A stretch of DNA of 64,000 nt from Pseudovirgaria hyperparasitica (taxonomy: Eukaryota; Ascomycota; Dothideomycetes; Acrospermales; Acrospermaceae): the NCBI RefSeq assembly GCF_010093815.1, contig NW_022985553.1:251511-315510 (forward strand), in the 5' to 3' direction. Positions 23,567 through 35,303 of the stretch are shown in pieces. Under the pieces are notes generated by a model. The model had not been told where the DNA came from. It did no database searches and saw only the letters and a list, made by a program, of their open reading frames with translations. The number at the start of each line of letters is the position of its first letter. Position 1 is the first letter of the stretch. The position numbers and the translations under genes are program-made.

Positions 23567-25301
23567 AGTCACGTGTCTCTTGTGCGTCTGGACCTGGTGT
23601 TTGCTAAATTCCCACCTTTTGTGTCTTGCTCGATTTCCATTGCCCTTGTGTTTGACGGAAGACGACAAAGCTCCGTATCATAGATGCCATCCTCACGCGC
23701 GATCGCGCAATCTTGGTAGTCTACATCTAGGGCACTCGGTCGAGATGCTCCGGATTTAGCTTGTCCTCCGAACAGATCCAGAGGTGGCAGAAGCGAGCAC
23801 GATAGCTGCATATAGATTGGCCCCATGATATGCTACCATCGTCCCAGCTGACAGGCAAAGGCAGAGACTCCGGCATAGTAACAAGTACAGATTAGAACGT
23901 GGCGTGTGCTGGGATTGGGGTAAAGTAAGGAAGACGGGCTATGGCGACGTGCAGAGACTGGCCTAGTCCACTGGGCGTTTAATCGTCAGCAGAACTATGT
24001 TAGTACAAAGTTGACGTACATATGCTATAGCACCGTCTTCGCCTGACCTGAGAAGAGCCAGACTTGAGGATCTGTGGTTGGGGACTGTCCGTGAGATATA
24101 TGTACGGTGGTAGTATCAGGACCACGATAGATTGGTGGGGATTGTTCGCTGCGCGACAGGACGATCGAGAGGAATTACGCGGTTGTGGTTTTGCGGTTTG
24201 TTGATGAGGAACGATACCATAGCGTCATGGTTGAGTGAGTTATTGTGAATGTATCCGTTTTTCGCGGGGGAGATTACATCCTATTCGCGATTCTAAGTGG
24301 TCTTCCGCGACCGGCGTCAAGGTAAGGGTTGAGGATGTCGAGTTTACATATATGTCTGTCTTGTTGTGACCATTTACCTGATACTGGGCTTGATGGCATG
24401 ATATACCTGGCTCGTGTACGCAGTTCTCTTTTCGAAAAGAAAAAAAAATCCGGATGAGATACCGTCTTGAGCTTCGTATTATTGGAGAACGCAATTGCTT
24501 GAGTACTAGGCACGTCTGTATACACGTTTGAGATCCTACTTAGCGTTGGAAGTACCTTTCGTGGATCAGTTAGCGCATCGTGGTGATTTACAGTTCAACT
24601 ATTTCCGGCGATGGTGATGATGAGGTTTCAGCGTTATCCTACGTTGAGTCTACGACGTGATATCAACTTAAAGCCATGATACTAAACCTGCATGCTATGG
24701 GAGATATACATGCGGGTATGTGAACTATATCGCGGTTCGTACCGGCAACGATAGACGCGTACAATCACTATGCGTCCGCTCAACTCTATTCTGGCTGGCA
24801 GCGCGAATAGGTAGTGCAAGTCGTGAGCGCGAGTTGCGTATCGTCATTTGCGTCCAGTTATATTGAAGGGAGGAGGCAGACGCGTATATATGCTTGCTAG
24901 ACGCGACAGCAGAATGTCTGCCCAAAGCGAACCTTGCAATCCCAGGCACGAAGCAGGTAGATTGAAAGGATTATAATGGGCTGAGTAGTTCGCTTTTGAT
25001 CTCGCGGGAATGTGGAAACTCAACGGATGTATCTGAGTACCCAAGGGTATATGGAGATCGTGGTATCATGGAGGAGAAAAGCTGTCGAGCGGGTGCAGAG
25101 ATTTTATACGACAGTGCGGATGCCGCTTGTCCGCATTTGCTTAGCGCCGGCGCATGCTGCATGGCCCGTCCCTGCACGTGGAAGGAGAGGACTCAGGCAT
25201 CTATTTATCCTTATTTTGAAGGTGTTGCAACATCTCACCACCTGCTTACGTGCCTCGCCGCTCGTTTGCATCTCTTACCACGGTGTCGCTCTGAAGATGC
25301 C
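23567..25301. other. Intergenic region
   Basis: About 1.7 kb with no supported gene; only short overlapping open frames. A long in-frame extension upstream of the amino-acid transporter start (from 24996) has no family character and is treated as leader. Confidence 0.5.
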
Positions 25302-27180
25302 ATGGCCAAAGAAAGTGCGCGTCAAGAGCAGCACGCTGCCTCTGATGAGACCCGCGACCTCCTCAATCTTATCGACCACGACAGCGACTCCGGCGAGAGT
25401 GACATTATAGCCCAGACGGCCCGAAAGCGGATAGGAGACAGCACGTCCAGCAGCCCGAATCTCACTCCCTCTTTGACTCCATCGCCCACTCCATCGCCTG
25501 CCAATGGGCATCCCGCCCCGCCTCGACGACAGTCTTCCTTCGCCCAGCCGCGCTCCCACGGTCCCAGGACCCCAAATAGAGTTCGATTCGACATATCAGA
25601 AGACGACGGCCACGCTGGCGACTGGTTGGAAGAGGAAGACTACATGAATAGGCACACTGGCAGAAGGGGCAGCGGTCGCGGCGAGCAGAGGCTACCCCTG
25701 CTAACGGGGATTGAAGCACCCAGCGTGACGCTTGCGGACGACATAGAATTCAATCCCGAAGACCTGCTGGAGAGCGCAAGACCAAAAAGCGGCATGAAGA
25801 GTGCATTCATGAACATGGCAAACAGTATCATGTAAGCTCGGCCCCTCGATGCTTCGTCCGTCTGCATACGGACAAGAGACATATCTGCGGCACGGCAAGC
25901 TAATTCTACTTCAGAGGCGCGGGAATTATAGGGCAGCCATATGCCTTTCGTCAGGCTGGTCTGGTAACGGGAGTGGTGCTCCTGATTGGACTCACCATCA
26001 TCGTAGACTGGACCATTCGCCTCATTGTCATCAATTCGAAGCTCAGTGGGTCGAACTCTTTCCAGGCGACTGTCCAACACTGCTTTGGAAAACCCGGACT
26101 CATTGCGATCTCAGTAGCACAATGGGCTTTGTATGTGAACAGAATAGTATGACATCAACGTTAGCTGACTGTATGACAGCGCTTTTGGCGGCATGATAGC
26201 CTTTTGCATCATCGTCGGAGACACGATCCCCCATGTGCTGATCGCACTATTTCCTGGCCTCGAAGACATGTCTTTCTTATGGCTCCTTACAGATAGAAGA
26301 GCCGTCATTGTATTATTCATCCTTGGAATCTCCTATCCCCTTTCCTTGTATAGAGATATTGCTAAGGTCGGTTTCTGTATTTTCCATTTTTCCACTAGCA
26401 AGACCAACTGACATGCAACAGTTAGCGAAAGCAAGCACATTTGCATTGATAAGCATGATCGTCATTATAATAACAGTCGTAACGCAGGGCTTCCGCGTCC
26501 CCTCGGAGTATCGAGGTCAGGTTCGCGGCAGCATTATCATGAACAACGGCGTTTTCCAGGCAATTGGCGTCATTTCCTTTGCATTCGTGTGCCATCACAA
26601 CTCACTGCTCATCTACGGCTCGCTCCGGAAACCCACGATCGATCGCTTCTCCCGCGTAACGCACTTTTCCACCACAGTCTCCATGCTCGCCTGCCTCACC
26701 CTGGCCCTATCGGGATACCTAACCTTTGGCGACGCGACACAGGGCAACGTGCTCAACAACTTTCCGCGCGACAACATCATGGTGAATGTGGCGCGCCTGT
26801 GCTTCGGACTCAACATGCTGACGACCCTCCCACTCGAGTGTTTTGTCTGCCGCGAAGTCATGGACAATTACTACTTTCCGGGCGAGAGCTGGCATCCGAA
26901 CCGCCATCTGATATTCACCACGAGCCTGGTGGTCAGCGCCATGGGGCTGAGCCTGCTGACGTGCGATTTGGGTAGTGTTTTTGAATTGATCGGGGCGACC
27001 AGCGCGTGTGCATTGGCATATATCCTGCCGCCGCTGTGTTATATGAAGCTCAGTACGCGGACTTGGAAGACATATGCAGCGGGCGCGTGCGTGGCGTTTG
27101 GGACGGCTGTGCTGGGCATCAGTCTGGTGCAAGCGGTCGTGAAAATCATGAGTGACACCGGGGGGCCGCAGACTTGCTAG
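25302..27180 (+). CDS. Vacuolar amino-acid transporter, Avt2/SLC38-like
   Basis: Four exons, 25302-25831, 25915-26130, 26180-26366 and 26422-27180, give 563 residues. The roughly 165-residue N-terminus is polar, with an LTPSLTPSPTPSP run and an acidic DEDD-like stretch typical of vacuolar Avt proteins. The transporter core opens with MKSAFMNMANSIIGAGIIG, the helix-1 signature of the amino acid/auxin permease family, where GAGIIG lines the substrate site, followed by QPYAFRQAGL. About eleven hydrophobic helices follow. Helix and loop motifs, including FVCHHNSLLIYGSL, fit SLC38/Avt-type sodium- or proton-coupled carriers. The closest yeast relative by eye is Avt2. Introns 1 and 2 fall inside or next to the first helices and keep the frame exactly. 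Substrate and direction of transport are inferred from the family only. Confidence 0.9.
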
Positions 27181-27898
27181 CGGTGGTGTAGGGTATGGTG
27201 GATGTATGTACAGATATGGTCAATTTATGTGACGCGAATGCGTGTTGACGAATGCGGGTCGGCGTTTGGTGAGCAGTAGATGAAGGTGGACAGGATGAAG
27301 CACTCTGCTCTCTTGCTCTCTTGCTCTCTTAGGAACATAGCATTTGCAGAGCTTTGCACACGTTCATGTAGACATTCATGTGAAACTTCACGTGCGGTAA
27401 GAAGTCGTGATTTTGTTGCTCTACTCTGCGGAGATGACGTCGAAGCATAGGGTTGAAGTACTCTTGATCGTATGACCGGTGTGATCTCCGGACAGACGCG
27501 TAACATGCTGGGACGGGACGGGAACTGAGTGAGTGAATGACGATGACGTAGCTGGTATTACGTGCCCCGCAAACCGGATAAAGTTGCAGGGAGTCAGGGT
27601 CTAAACAAAGCTAAGCCTAATATGGGAGAGCACGACGATAACGCAGGAGATAATGAAAGCAGCTGTTGATGCTCGCGCGGTGCACAAGTCAGAGAGGGAA
27701 GTCGCGCCTGGGGAGAGAGACGACTGACGTCATGTTGGCGCCTCAAGCCTCAGGCGGGGAATCCATAGCTGGCATCCCCGACTCGCGCAACAGGTTTCTG
27801 GCCCAATTCACTTGACGCTCTGACTCCTAATTCGCCTTTTTGTATTCTTGTCTTGTCACCCGATCCCCCGTTACACATAAATAGCGCCGTCTCCCCTC
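27181..27898. other. Intergenic region
   Basis: No gene seen. A short CTCTTGCT triplicate lies near 27303-27330. The last 100 bases are C-rich and likely the promoter of the gene at 27899. Confidence 0.5.
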
Positions 27899-29278
27899 AT
27901 GCGCCGTATAAAGCGGACTTCCAACGACCACTCCTCCACTTCCCACCACTCCTCCCTTACTCCTCCTGATTCTCGAGCTTCACTCCATACAAAAACACCA
28001 TCTGTTCCAGGCGCCCGCGCTGCCAGACGATACTCGGACCTCCAATCTATACCCCAAGCCGAGCCTGTGCTTGACTTCAGCGCCACGAACAGCACCAGTC
28101 ACAGCACTTGCCAGCTGACCCCCGAGCCCAACCTCGACGACCTCCCTCACCGCATCGGTCTCCACATCTTCAACCACTTTGGACGACACCACAGCTACGC
28201 CGTCCCCGTACGCGCAAAGAGCCTCTCACCACCTGCTATCCTAGGAGACTTTTCAGCAGCAGCCCAGCACTCCCTCTCAGCCCCTGTCAGCGCGCGCTCC
28301 ACCCCAAGCCCCCTCCTTTATCCGGATACCAACAGCAACACCTCCAAACCGAGTCTATTCAACCGCGTCGTCTCGAATACCTTTGCCCGCTCAAACACTG
28401 ACCCCCCGCTCGCCACACCCCGCGCCTTGGAATCCTGCAGATCGCGCTCGTTCGGCAGTAGTACGTCGGTCTGCTACAGCCCAATCACCTCCATCTCCCG
28501 CGCCTCCTCGTACGACCGTCCAGCCCTGATCCTCCGCCTCGGCCGGCCCTCAAATCCGACCCCGTCCTCCGGCTACTCGACCTGGAACACCTCGCTCTCG
28601 TCGCAATTCTTCGGGCCCGTACCGCAGGACGCACAGCTGCGCAAGGACCGCTTGAAACACTCGTCTGTCCGCAAGCTCGGGAGGTCGCAAAAGGCTATCC
28701 GCAGACAACTGCAGCGTCAGCGCCAGCCGAAGCCGCCACTACCGGAGCCGATCCCGCTGCTCGAGGAGAAGAAGAAGTCGACGAGGAACTTTGCGAGATT
28801 CAAGACTTGCAAGAAGGCTAGACTACCGACTCCGCACGCAGACCGCAAGACACCCACTTCCACACCGACTTCCACTTCCACACCGACTTCCACTTCCACA
28901 CCTCAAAGCCTAAGCAAAATGACAACAACAACAACAACAACCCACAAAAAACCCTCCCTCCTCTCCCGCCTCACCGCCTCCACCCCACGCCGCTCCCCGC
29001 GCAACACCGCAAAGCGCACTACACACCACAACCCATCCGGCACATCAACAACCACAACAACCACCACCACGACAAAAACAACAAAGAAGAAGACCCACGG
29101 CACGACTGGAACTGGAACGGCAGTCACACAACACCACCACAAGCGCAAGCCGAGTATGGGCGACAAGGTGTCTGGCGCGCTGACGAAGTTGAAGGGCAGT
29201 GTTACGGGGAAGCCGGGGGTTAAGGCGGCGGGGACGAGGCGGATGCGGGGGACGGATGGGCGGGGGGCGAGGGGGTGA
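27899..29278 (+). CDS. Basic Ser/Thr-rich protein, possibly two genes
   Basis: A single open frame of 459 codons. Residues 1-340 are Ser/Pro-rich, with a conserved-looking patch LPHRIGLHIFNHFGRHHSYA at about 82-101 and many 'ARSxTxP' motifs. A tandem PTSTST block at about 320-337 precedes an internal ATG at 28919 (residue 341). The last 119 residues are Thr/Lys-rich and end with GDKVSGALTKLKGSVTG, then KPGVKAAGTRRMRGTDGRG. I recognise this C-terminal signature from short stand-alone fungal proteins of unknown function that begin with a Thr-rich stretch and KPSLLSRL, just as this one does from residue 341. The frame could therefore be a fusion or two adjacent genes read as one. No stop or clear intron separates them. 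Confidence 0.65.
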   Translation: MRRIKRTSNDHSSTSHHSSLTPPDSRASLHTKTPSVPGARAARRYSDLQSIPQAEPVLDFSATNSTSHSTCQLTPEPNLDDLPHRIGLHIFNHFGRHHSYAVPVRAKSLSPPAILGDFSAAAQHSLSAPVSARSTPSPLLYPDTNSNTSKPSLFNRVVSNTFARSNTDPPLATPRALESCRSRSFGSSTSVCYSPITSISRASSYDRPALILRLGRPSNPTPSSGYSTWNTSLSSQFFGPVPQDAQLRKDRLKHSSVRKLGRSQKAIRRQLQRQRQPKPPLPEPIPLLEEKKKSTRNFARFKTCKKARLPTPHADRKTPTSTPTSTSTPTSTSTPQSLSKMTTTTTTTHKKPSLLSRLTASTPRRSPRNTAKRTTHHNPSGTSTTTTTTTTTKTTKKKTHGTTGTGTAVTQHHHKRKPSMGDKVSGALTKLKGSVTGKPGVKAAGTRRMRGTDGRGARG

Positions 29279-29282
29279 TGTT

Positions 29283-29337
29283 GGATGTCATGAGGTGATT
29301 GTGGATGTGGTGAGGTGATTGTGGATGTCATGAGGTG
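29283..29337. repeat. 20-bp imperfect tandem repeat
   Basis: About 2.7 copies of GGATGTCATGAGGTGATTGT. The middle copy reads GTGG in place of GTCA. It lies just after the stop of the preceding gene. Confidence 0.85.
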
Positions 29338-29605
29338 TGGATTTGGGGTGCGTAATTGTGCGGGTGGTTATTTGGGTGGTGGATGGGTGTGTTGAGGATG
29401 AATGGGTGGATGGGTGGATGGTTGATGTGTTTATGACTTGATGATACCACTATTATTCACTGTTTATTGGTTTCTTACACTCGTGTGCTTGTGTGCTCGT
29501 GTGATTGTGTGCGACAGTGCTTCCGTACAGCCATGAAGTGGAAAGGCGCATGGCGGAAAGGGGGATGTGATGTAGTAAGTTAGTAGGTAGGTAGTAAAAA
29601 AAACA

Positions 29606-29640
29606 TCCCATCCATCCCATCCATCCCATCCATCCCATCT
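29606..29640. repeat. 9-bp tandem repeat, about 4 copies
   Basis: An ATCCCATCC-type unit is repeated about four times in an intergenic region between convergent genes. Confidence 0.8.
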
Positions 29641-29971
29641 TATCCAGTTACATATATCCCAGACTCCAGACTAGATGTATCCATCCATTAGATATATATC
29701 CCAGCCCAGACCGTCTGCTATATCTCTTCTTCCTCATCGCCCTCGGCCTTGCACCGCACGCACGTGTGTACATGCATGAACGTGTGTATATGTGTGTACA
29801 TGTATACATGTATACATATCTATACATCTATACTACCACCACCACACCCACACCCACAACCACCACCACCCTCCCAACTCTCCCTCTCTCCCTCCCTCAT
29901 CCCCTCATCCCCACATCTACAACAACAACAACAACAACAACAACAACACCAACAAAAACACCATACAACCC

Positions 29972-32411
29972 TCATTTCCGCGTCCGCTTACTGGCCTTAC
30001 TACTCCTACTCGTCGCACTCAGGACGCTCGCGCTGCGCTTATGTCCTGCTTGTGCAGCCTGTCCTGCCTGTCCTGCCTGCCCTACGCCCTTATCTACTCC
30101 CTGCGCGTGCCCGTGCCCCTGTCCCTGCCGCGCGCTGCTTGAATTCGAGGTCATGTCGAGACCGCCACCACCGCCACCGCCACCATTGCCAACGACAGAA
30201 CTAGGCCGCGTGGTGCCCGCCATGTCCGTGTCGCCGTATGCGTCTTCGTCCTGGTCTTCTTCGTCGTCGTCGGAGTTATCGTTATCGTTGTCTGAATGAT
30301 TGTTTGGGTTGTGTGAGACGACGTCTGAAGTATCGTCGTCGTCGTCGTCGTCGTCGAGGTCGACGGTGTGATCGTTGTCGTTGTCAGGGTCGGGGTCAGG
30401 ATCATTGGACGCGTCAGAGCCCGCGGCGTCGTCCATGTCGGGGAGTTCGCTGTCTTCGGCGAGGGTGCGGTCTTGGTCTTGGTCTTGGGTGTCATCTTCG
30501 TCGTCGTTGTCGTCCTCATCGTCATCGTCATCGTCGTCGTCGCTGCGACTAGATGCGTTGGCGTCGTCTTTGTTCGCGTCTTCATCTTCATCGTCCTCGT
30601 CCTCCTCGTCATCTTCTTCTTCATCCCCTGCTCCGTCCTCGCCGCCCCTCAACCCTGCACCAGCACCAGCACCCGCACCAACACTAGCACCAGCACCAGC
30701 ACCCGCACTCGCACTACCACCACCATCCCGGATCTCGCTCTCGTCCGCACCCTCAGGCACCTCGCCCTTCTCCCCGGCAACCTCGCGCCGCCTGGCAGCA
30801 AGCATATGGGCGACCGTCTTCATCTCGGCATCCTCCTTCTCGCGGGCCTTGCGGGCCTCGAGCAAGCCGGCGACACGCTGCACCAGCCGCTCAAAGGCGG
30901 CGACGGTGGGGGCGCTGCACATGAGCGTGGTATCCGGGATGCCGAGCTCGGCGAGGGCGGCCAGGAGCTTGTTGGTCTGGGCCTGGGACTTGGCCTGGCG
31001 CAGCTTGGACAGCTTGTCGGAGCGAAAGACGACGCCTGATTGCAGGCGGTCGTGGGTGGAGACGCCGAAGCGGCGCTCTTGGGCGGGGGCGAGGTGGCGG
31101 ATTGGCTGGTGGTGTGCGGCGGCGGCGGCGGCGCTGCCTTTTTTGTTCGGGTGGGCGGTCGAGGTTGTTGTTGTTGTCGCTGCCGAGGCGAGGGAGTCGC
31201 GGTGGTTGTTGGGGGCGCCGTTGGGGTTTGTGAGGTCGGAAGTGTTGATGGAGAGGCGGCCGCCGGCAGAGGTGCCCTGGCGTTTCTTGTTCTTGTCTTG
31301 GGCAAAGAGATGCTGGAAGAGGGTGTTGAGGGAGGCAAAGGTCTGGTATTCGCCGGGGGATGCGGTGCTGCGGACGTAGTCGTGCGTGAGGCGGATGTCG
31401 TCGCGTTCGGCTTCGAGACGCTCCATGGATGCGCAGATGCGCTGCAGTTCGACGAGGAGGAACTCCTCTTCGACGACGTCTTCTTTGGTGCGGGTCAGGA
31501 GTGCGGTGGCCAGGGCTTTGCGGTCGGTTTCGGTCTTGATGTTGTAGTTTGAGAGGGTTTCGTGGAGGGAGAATTCAGCCGGGGTCATGGTGGGTATGGA
31601 CGTCTTGAGCTTCATGATGACGGCCTGGACGGAATAGAAGCGTGCCTTGAGCTCCTCCATGCTGCGCGTCTTTTTGGGGATTGCAGCGGTGCCAGAGTCA
31701 TCGGCAGGCTGCTCCGTCGTGGCGGCGGGCTCAAACTCATATCGATCCCAGATGGCCGGCCATCGATAGCTGTAGTCCTTGACCAGCTCAAACAGGTAGT
31801 CTGTCTCCTCCTTGCTCCAGTCCTCGCTCTGCAGGTGTGCCTCGTACTGCTCGTCCGTGTATTCGGGCACGTCGACCTGGACGTTGTACTTTGCAAACTC
31901 GTAGTCGCTCTGAATCTGGATGGGTCCGTGGATGTCGAGATCCTCCATCATGACGTCGGGTTCGTCCGGGCCAGTCCTGATGATGGGCTGTTTCCGTCTC
32001 CAATGCTGCAATATGAGGCCGTCACGACGGGCCGGGTTGTAGAAGGGAGTCTGCGCCCTACGCCGCCCTGTTAGTTGCTGGGAGAGGCTCGAGTGAACAG
32101 CTTTGCTCGTTACCACTTCTTTGCCGGGCCAGTGTGCCGGCGCGACTTGTACATGTTCTTCTCATCGTAAATCGCAACGGGGGGCGGGCGCTCGCCCATC
32201 AAGGCGACCACCTCACGACTGATTCCAGCTGTTTCGCGACATCCTGTCAGCGAGGTCTTGTCGTGGTCGCGTCTTTGGCAATGGACTTACTCATGCGCTT
32301 GCCCGTGAGGCCTGGGGCTTTTGGGCGCTTGGGAGCAGGAGGTTTGGGGGCGCCGGTGGTGGTGGTGGAGGGCAGGCCCATGATGTCCTGCATGTCGCGT
32401 CGCGACGCCAT
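29972..32411 (-). CDS. SWC4: SWR1/NuA4 complex subunit Swc4 (DMAP1 family)
   Basis: Three exons, 32411-32291, 32228-32114 and 32057-29972, give 773 residues. The short first exons supply MASRRDMQDIMGL and a basic Pro-rich block ending in KAPGLTGKRM, then REVVALMGERPPPVAIYDEK. The third joins to give KKWAQTPFYNPARRDGLILQHW, the conserved Swc4/DMAP1 signature. A SANT-type segment lies at about 156-190 (EDWSKEETDYLFELVKDY with the following RWPAIWDRY), followed by the DMAP1 homology region (about 210-330). Swc4 bridges the NuA4 acetyltransferase and the SWR1 H2A.Z remodeller, acting in the nucleus. Residues about 520-745 are an unusually long acidic Asp/Glu/Asn tail with a Gly-Ala run. The C-terminus is basic (SKASKRTRK). 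The GTG-initiated frame at 32116 is not a start; the ATG at 32411 with two introns restores the family N-terminus. Confidence 0.93.
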
Positions 32412-35303
32412 GGCTGGTGGGAGCGAAGGTGAGGTAAAGAGAGTGAGATTGGAGATGGAGAGGAAGAGGGGCGATGGGTGTGTTGCAGATTGAAGATTGA
32501 AGATTGAAGATTGCGGAGTTGCGGCGGAGGTGCCAGGGCTTGGCGTGGTTGGGTGTATGCGAATAAACAGTCACGGTGGGTATAGGTCATCACGATCATG
32601 GAGGAGCACGTGCTGGGACTGGGCATCTGAGGTTCTAGACAAGACGTACGAGCCTGTCCTCTGACAATACATGACCGAGCTCGTTCAGGCAAGTCGACAG
32701 CCAGCAGCCAGTTCGGGTGCTGCAAGAGTGCAAGAGTGCAAGAGTGCATACAGACAGGGGACAGGGATCGGCAAGGTGTCGAGTGTCGAGTGTCGAGTGC
32801 CGTCCAGACATCCATCACAGTATTCAGCAGCGCAGTATAAAAAGCAAGTCATAAAGAACAAAGAATGACATGTCGACGAGAAGATGACGAGTATTGAGCA
32901 GGGCTCAGTGTGGCACGAGTGAGTGCAGTCATCAGCCAGCAGCGATACGAGACTGGGATGCATCTCTCCATCCATCTACACTGATGTCAGGCCGTGTCAC
33001 GAATACGGTGCGGAGATGCAGATTTGGGTAATTAAATGAATAGGCAGGGTTGTGGGAACGGAGAATTGGGGGGCAGTCCCTCGGACAGCAAGTGTGCAAG
33101 TCAGGTCAAGTTGAGTTGTGGACGCCAGGTCAGTGACAGACAGGCTCAGGTTGTATGGAGGTTCCATGTTCAGTGTGTACAGCCATGTAATTAATTAGAT
33201 GTTTGGGAGAGGATCAAGCTGGAAGGAAGATGGCCAGGAACAGCTAGAGGCAGCTGCAGTCAGTCATCGTAGACGAGCAACTTAGGCCCGATCCGAGGCA
33301 GACTGCGTGTGTAGGTGATAGGATAAAGGTAAAAAGGTAAAAAAGGTGTATGAGGTGTCGCGTGCGAGATTGCTTGATGCGGCCGAGTCAACCACTACAA
33401 GGCCTCGGGCATGAATTATTGTTGAATGATGCAATAATTCCTTGTGAAAGTCTATCGGCGCTTGTTTTTTCTTCCTGTCTGCTCAACATCCACTTCTGGC
33501 CCAGAAACAAGTTTGTCGGAGCATGATAGTTTGCAGATCTTGGAGCGATAATAAGTGACGGCTGGATCCGTGTCAGACATGCTGATAATCAATTGCTTGC
33601 GGAAAGTCGGAGTGGTTATTCTTTTTTTGGGGGAGGAGATGCTTGCTCGGATTCGGTTAGGTGGTGGAGTGTGGTGGTGCTTCAACTTCTCTAGTGCGAC
33701 GCAGGACGCACGACGCACGACGCACAAGAGGACGACAAGGATGCAACAAGGTGCGTCTGCGTGTACGGGCATGTGCATGGGCTTGCCTTCTATCATCATG
33801 CTATTCCTATTCTTCGATAACGGAAGAGCAGCTCGATTCAGTGGTCGGTGCAAGTCCGCGCGCGCACGCAACGGAGGCCGGTCTGGCTATTAGTGGGTCA
33901 ATCAAATGTATCATGTCTAGAGAGTCCAGATGGACAGTATTTTAGTAGATAGCGTTGAGGGTAGCAGATGGTAGTTAAAAGTGCCGAACGAAGCGTTGAG
34001 GCAAGCGGTGTGCAAAAAGGCATGGATGGGGTAATCAAGCAGACGGCCTATCACGGCGGTCCCATTGTTTTGGAGGGTAGAGAGGGAACTGGAGTGTCAT
34101 AGTATCTATCATGGTAGCTGGTTGTAGTAGTAGTAGTAGTAGTAGTAGCAGTAGGAGATGGCCCTAGTGGGTTTCATTAGTCAAGCTCGGTCTCTCGTTT
34201 CGTGTGTTTCCGGCCAGATGCAAAAGACAGATGCAGACATGTGCGCGGCAGTTTCCAGCACGGAATGTAGAGATTAAGGACATTGGATGATGGATGAGAC
34301 AGCCGGAAAAGAAGCAATAGATGGCGCTGGCTGGAGAGAGTTCCGGTGGCTTGTGAGCTTTGTTAGCTTTGGGGGAGGGGGACAGCCAGCCAGCAGCAGG
34401 CCGAGACAGGAAAACACCCCCCACTTTCCAGCATTTTGGCTGGATGTCGTGCCCAACTTTAGCTGCCCTAGAGCTGCATTTGGCTGCATTTAGCTGCCCA
34501 TGAACTGCATTTAGCTGCCTCTTTAGCTGCCTCTTAGCTGCCATGGACGCCGCGTGGAAGCGTCAAGACACCGCCAGCCAAGCCGTCATGCCATCATTCT
34601 CTGCCATACACACATCCCACCCGCATACCTTAATACCCACTGCAGTTTGGTTAATTAGTTAGCATGTCCATGTAATACACTGCATGTCCCAGCAGTAGCA
34701 GTAGCAGCAGCAGCACCACCACTCACTCCCGCTACCAAAGAAAGTATACCCAGCAGACAATTCACACAATACATCCTGTACCGTTATTGCTATTACCTGC
34801 CACCACTACCACCACCTACTCTACTCTACGCCGCCTCGTTTACCCGCGGCCTTTTCCTTCCTTCCTACTTACTACCTACCTATCTATTATCTACATCCGC
34901 CCGTCATGCCACTCTACTCCTCCTCTTCACCACGAGTCCATTGCCTTCATCTCAACTCCACCACCACCACCACCACCACGATACTCAATTGCTCCCCCTA
35001 ATTAGCACTTCCTTCGTTTGCTGCTTGATCCACTCCGCCAATCCCCCCGCTAGCCTGTCCCACCCGTTCGCTCGCAATCACGTACATCCACCCATCCATA
35101 CTTGCATATATACCCACCCACCCATACCATCATCCACTCTCCTTTCTCCATACACTCGACTTTGCCTCCAACACCTTTGTGTGTGCCATCTATCCCATAC
35201 TTGGCGTCTGTGCTGCTAGTGGTGGTGGTGGGTGGTGGAAGGCTTTTTTTTTCTTTCTCTCGCATGCATTTGAGCTTGCTCTTGTTGCCTTCTTCACTCG
35301 ACC
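32412..35303. other. Intergenic region between divergent genes
   Basis: About 2.9 kb between Swc4 and the SPX gene. Open frames on both strands (for example 33452-33871, minus) lack family features. It holds small repeats: TGCAAGAG near 32720, GTCGAGT near 32777, (GTA)n at about 34122-34150, and an AGCTGC array at 34460-34543. From about 34750 it is C/T-rich and is probably the long leader of the SPX gene. Confidence 0.5.
34460..34543. repeat. Degenerate AGCTGC-type array
   Basis: About eight imperfect units of 9-12 bases, each centred on AGCTGC (AGCTGCCCT, AGCTGCATT, GGCTGCATT, AGCTGCCTCT and so on), in non-coding DNA. Confidence 0.75.

Larger units (their letters stand above)
29279..29971. 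other. Intergenic region rich in simple repeats
   Basis: No gene seen. Contains a 20-bp imperfect repeat at 29283-29337, a 9-bp (ATCCCATCC-type) array near 29606-29640, and (AAC)n near 29920-29950. It separates the 3' ends of two convergent genes. Confidence 0.6.

Noticed and set aside
30375-31379. Long plus-strand Ser-rich frame opposite Swc4
   Set aside because: A shadow of the acidic tail codons (GAC/GAT/GAG read backwards as Ser/Val-rich). Swc4 motifs fix the true strand.
33452-33871. 139-codon minus-strand frame
   Set aside because: No domain or signal peptide, and overlapping frames on the other strand are as long. A transcript could change this.
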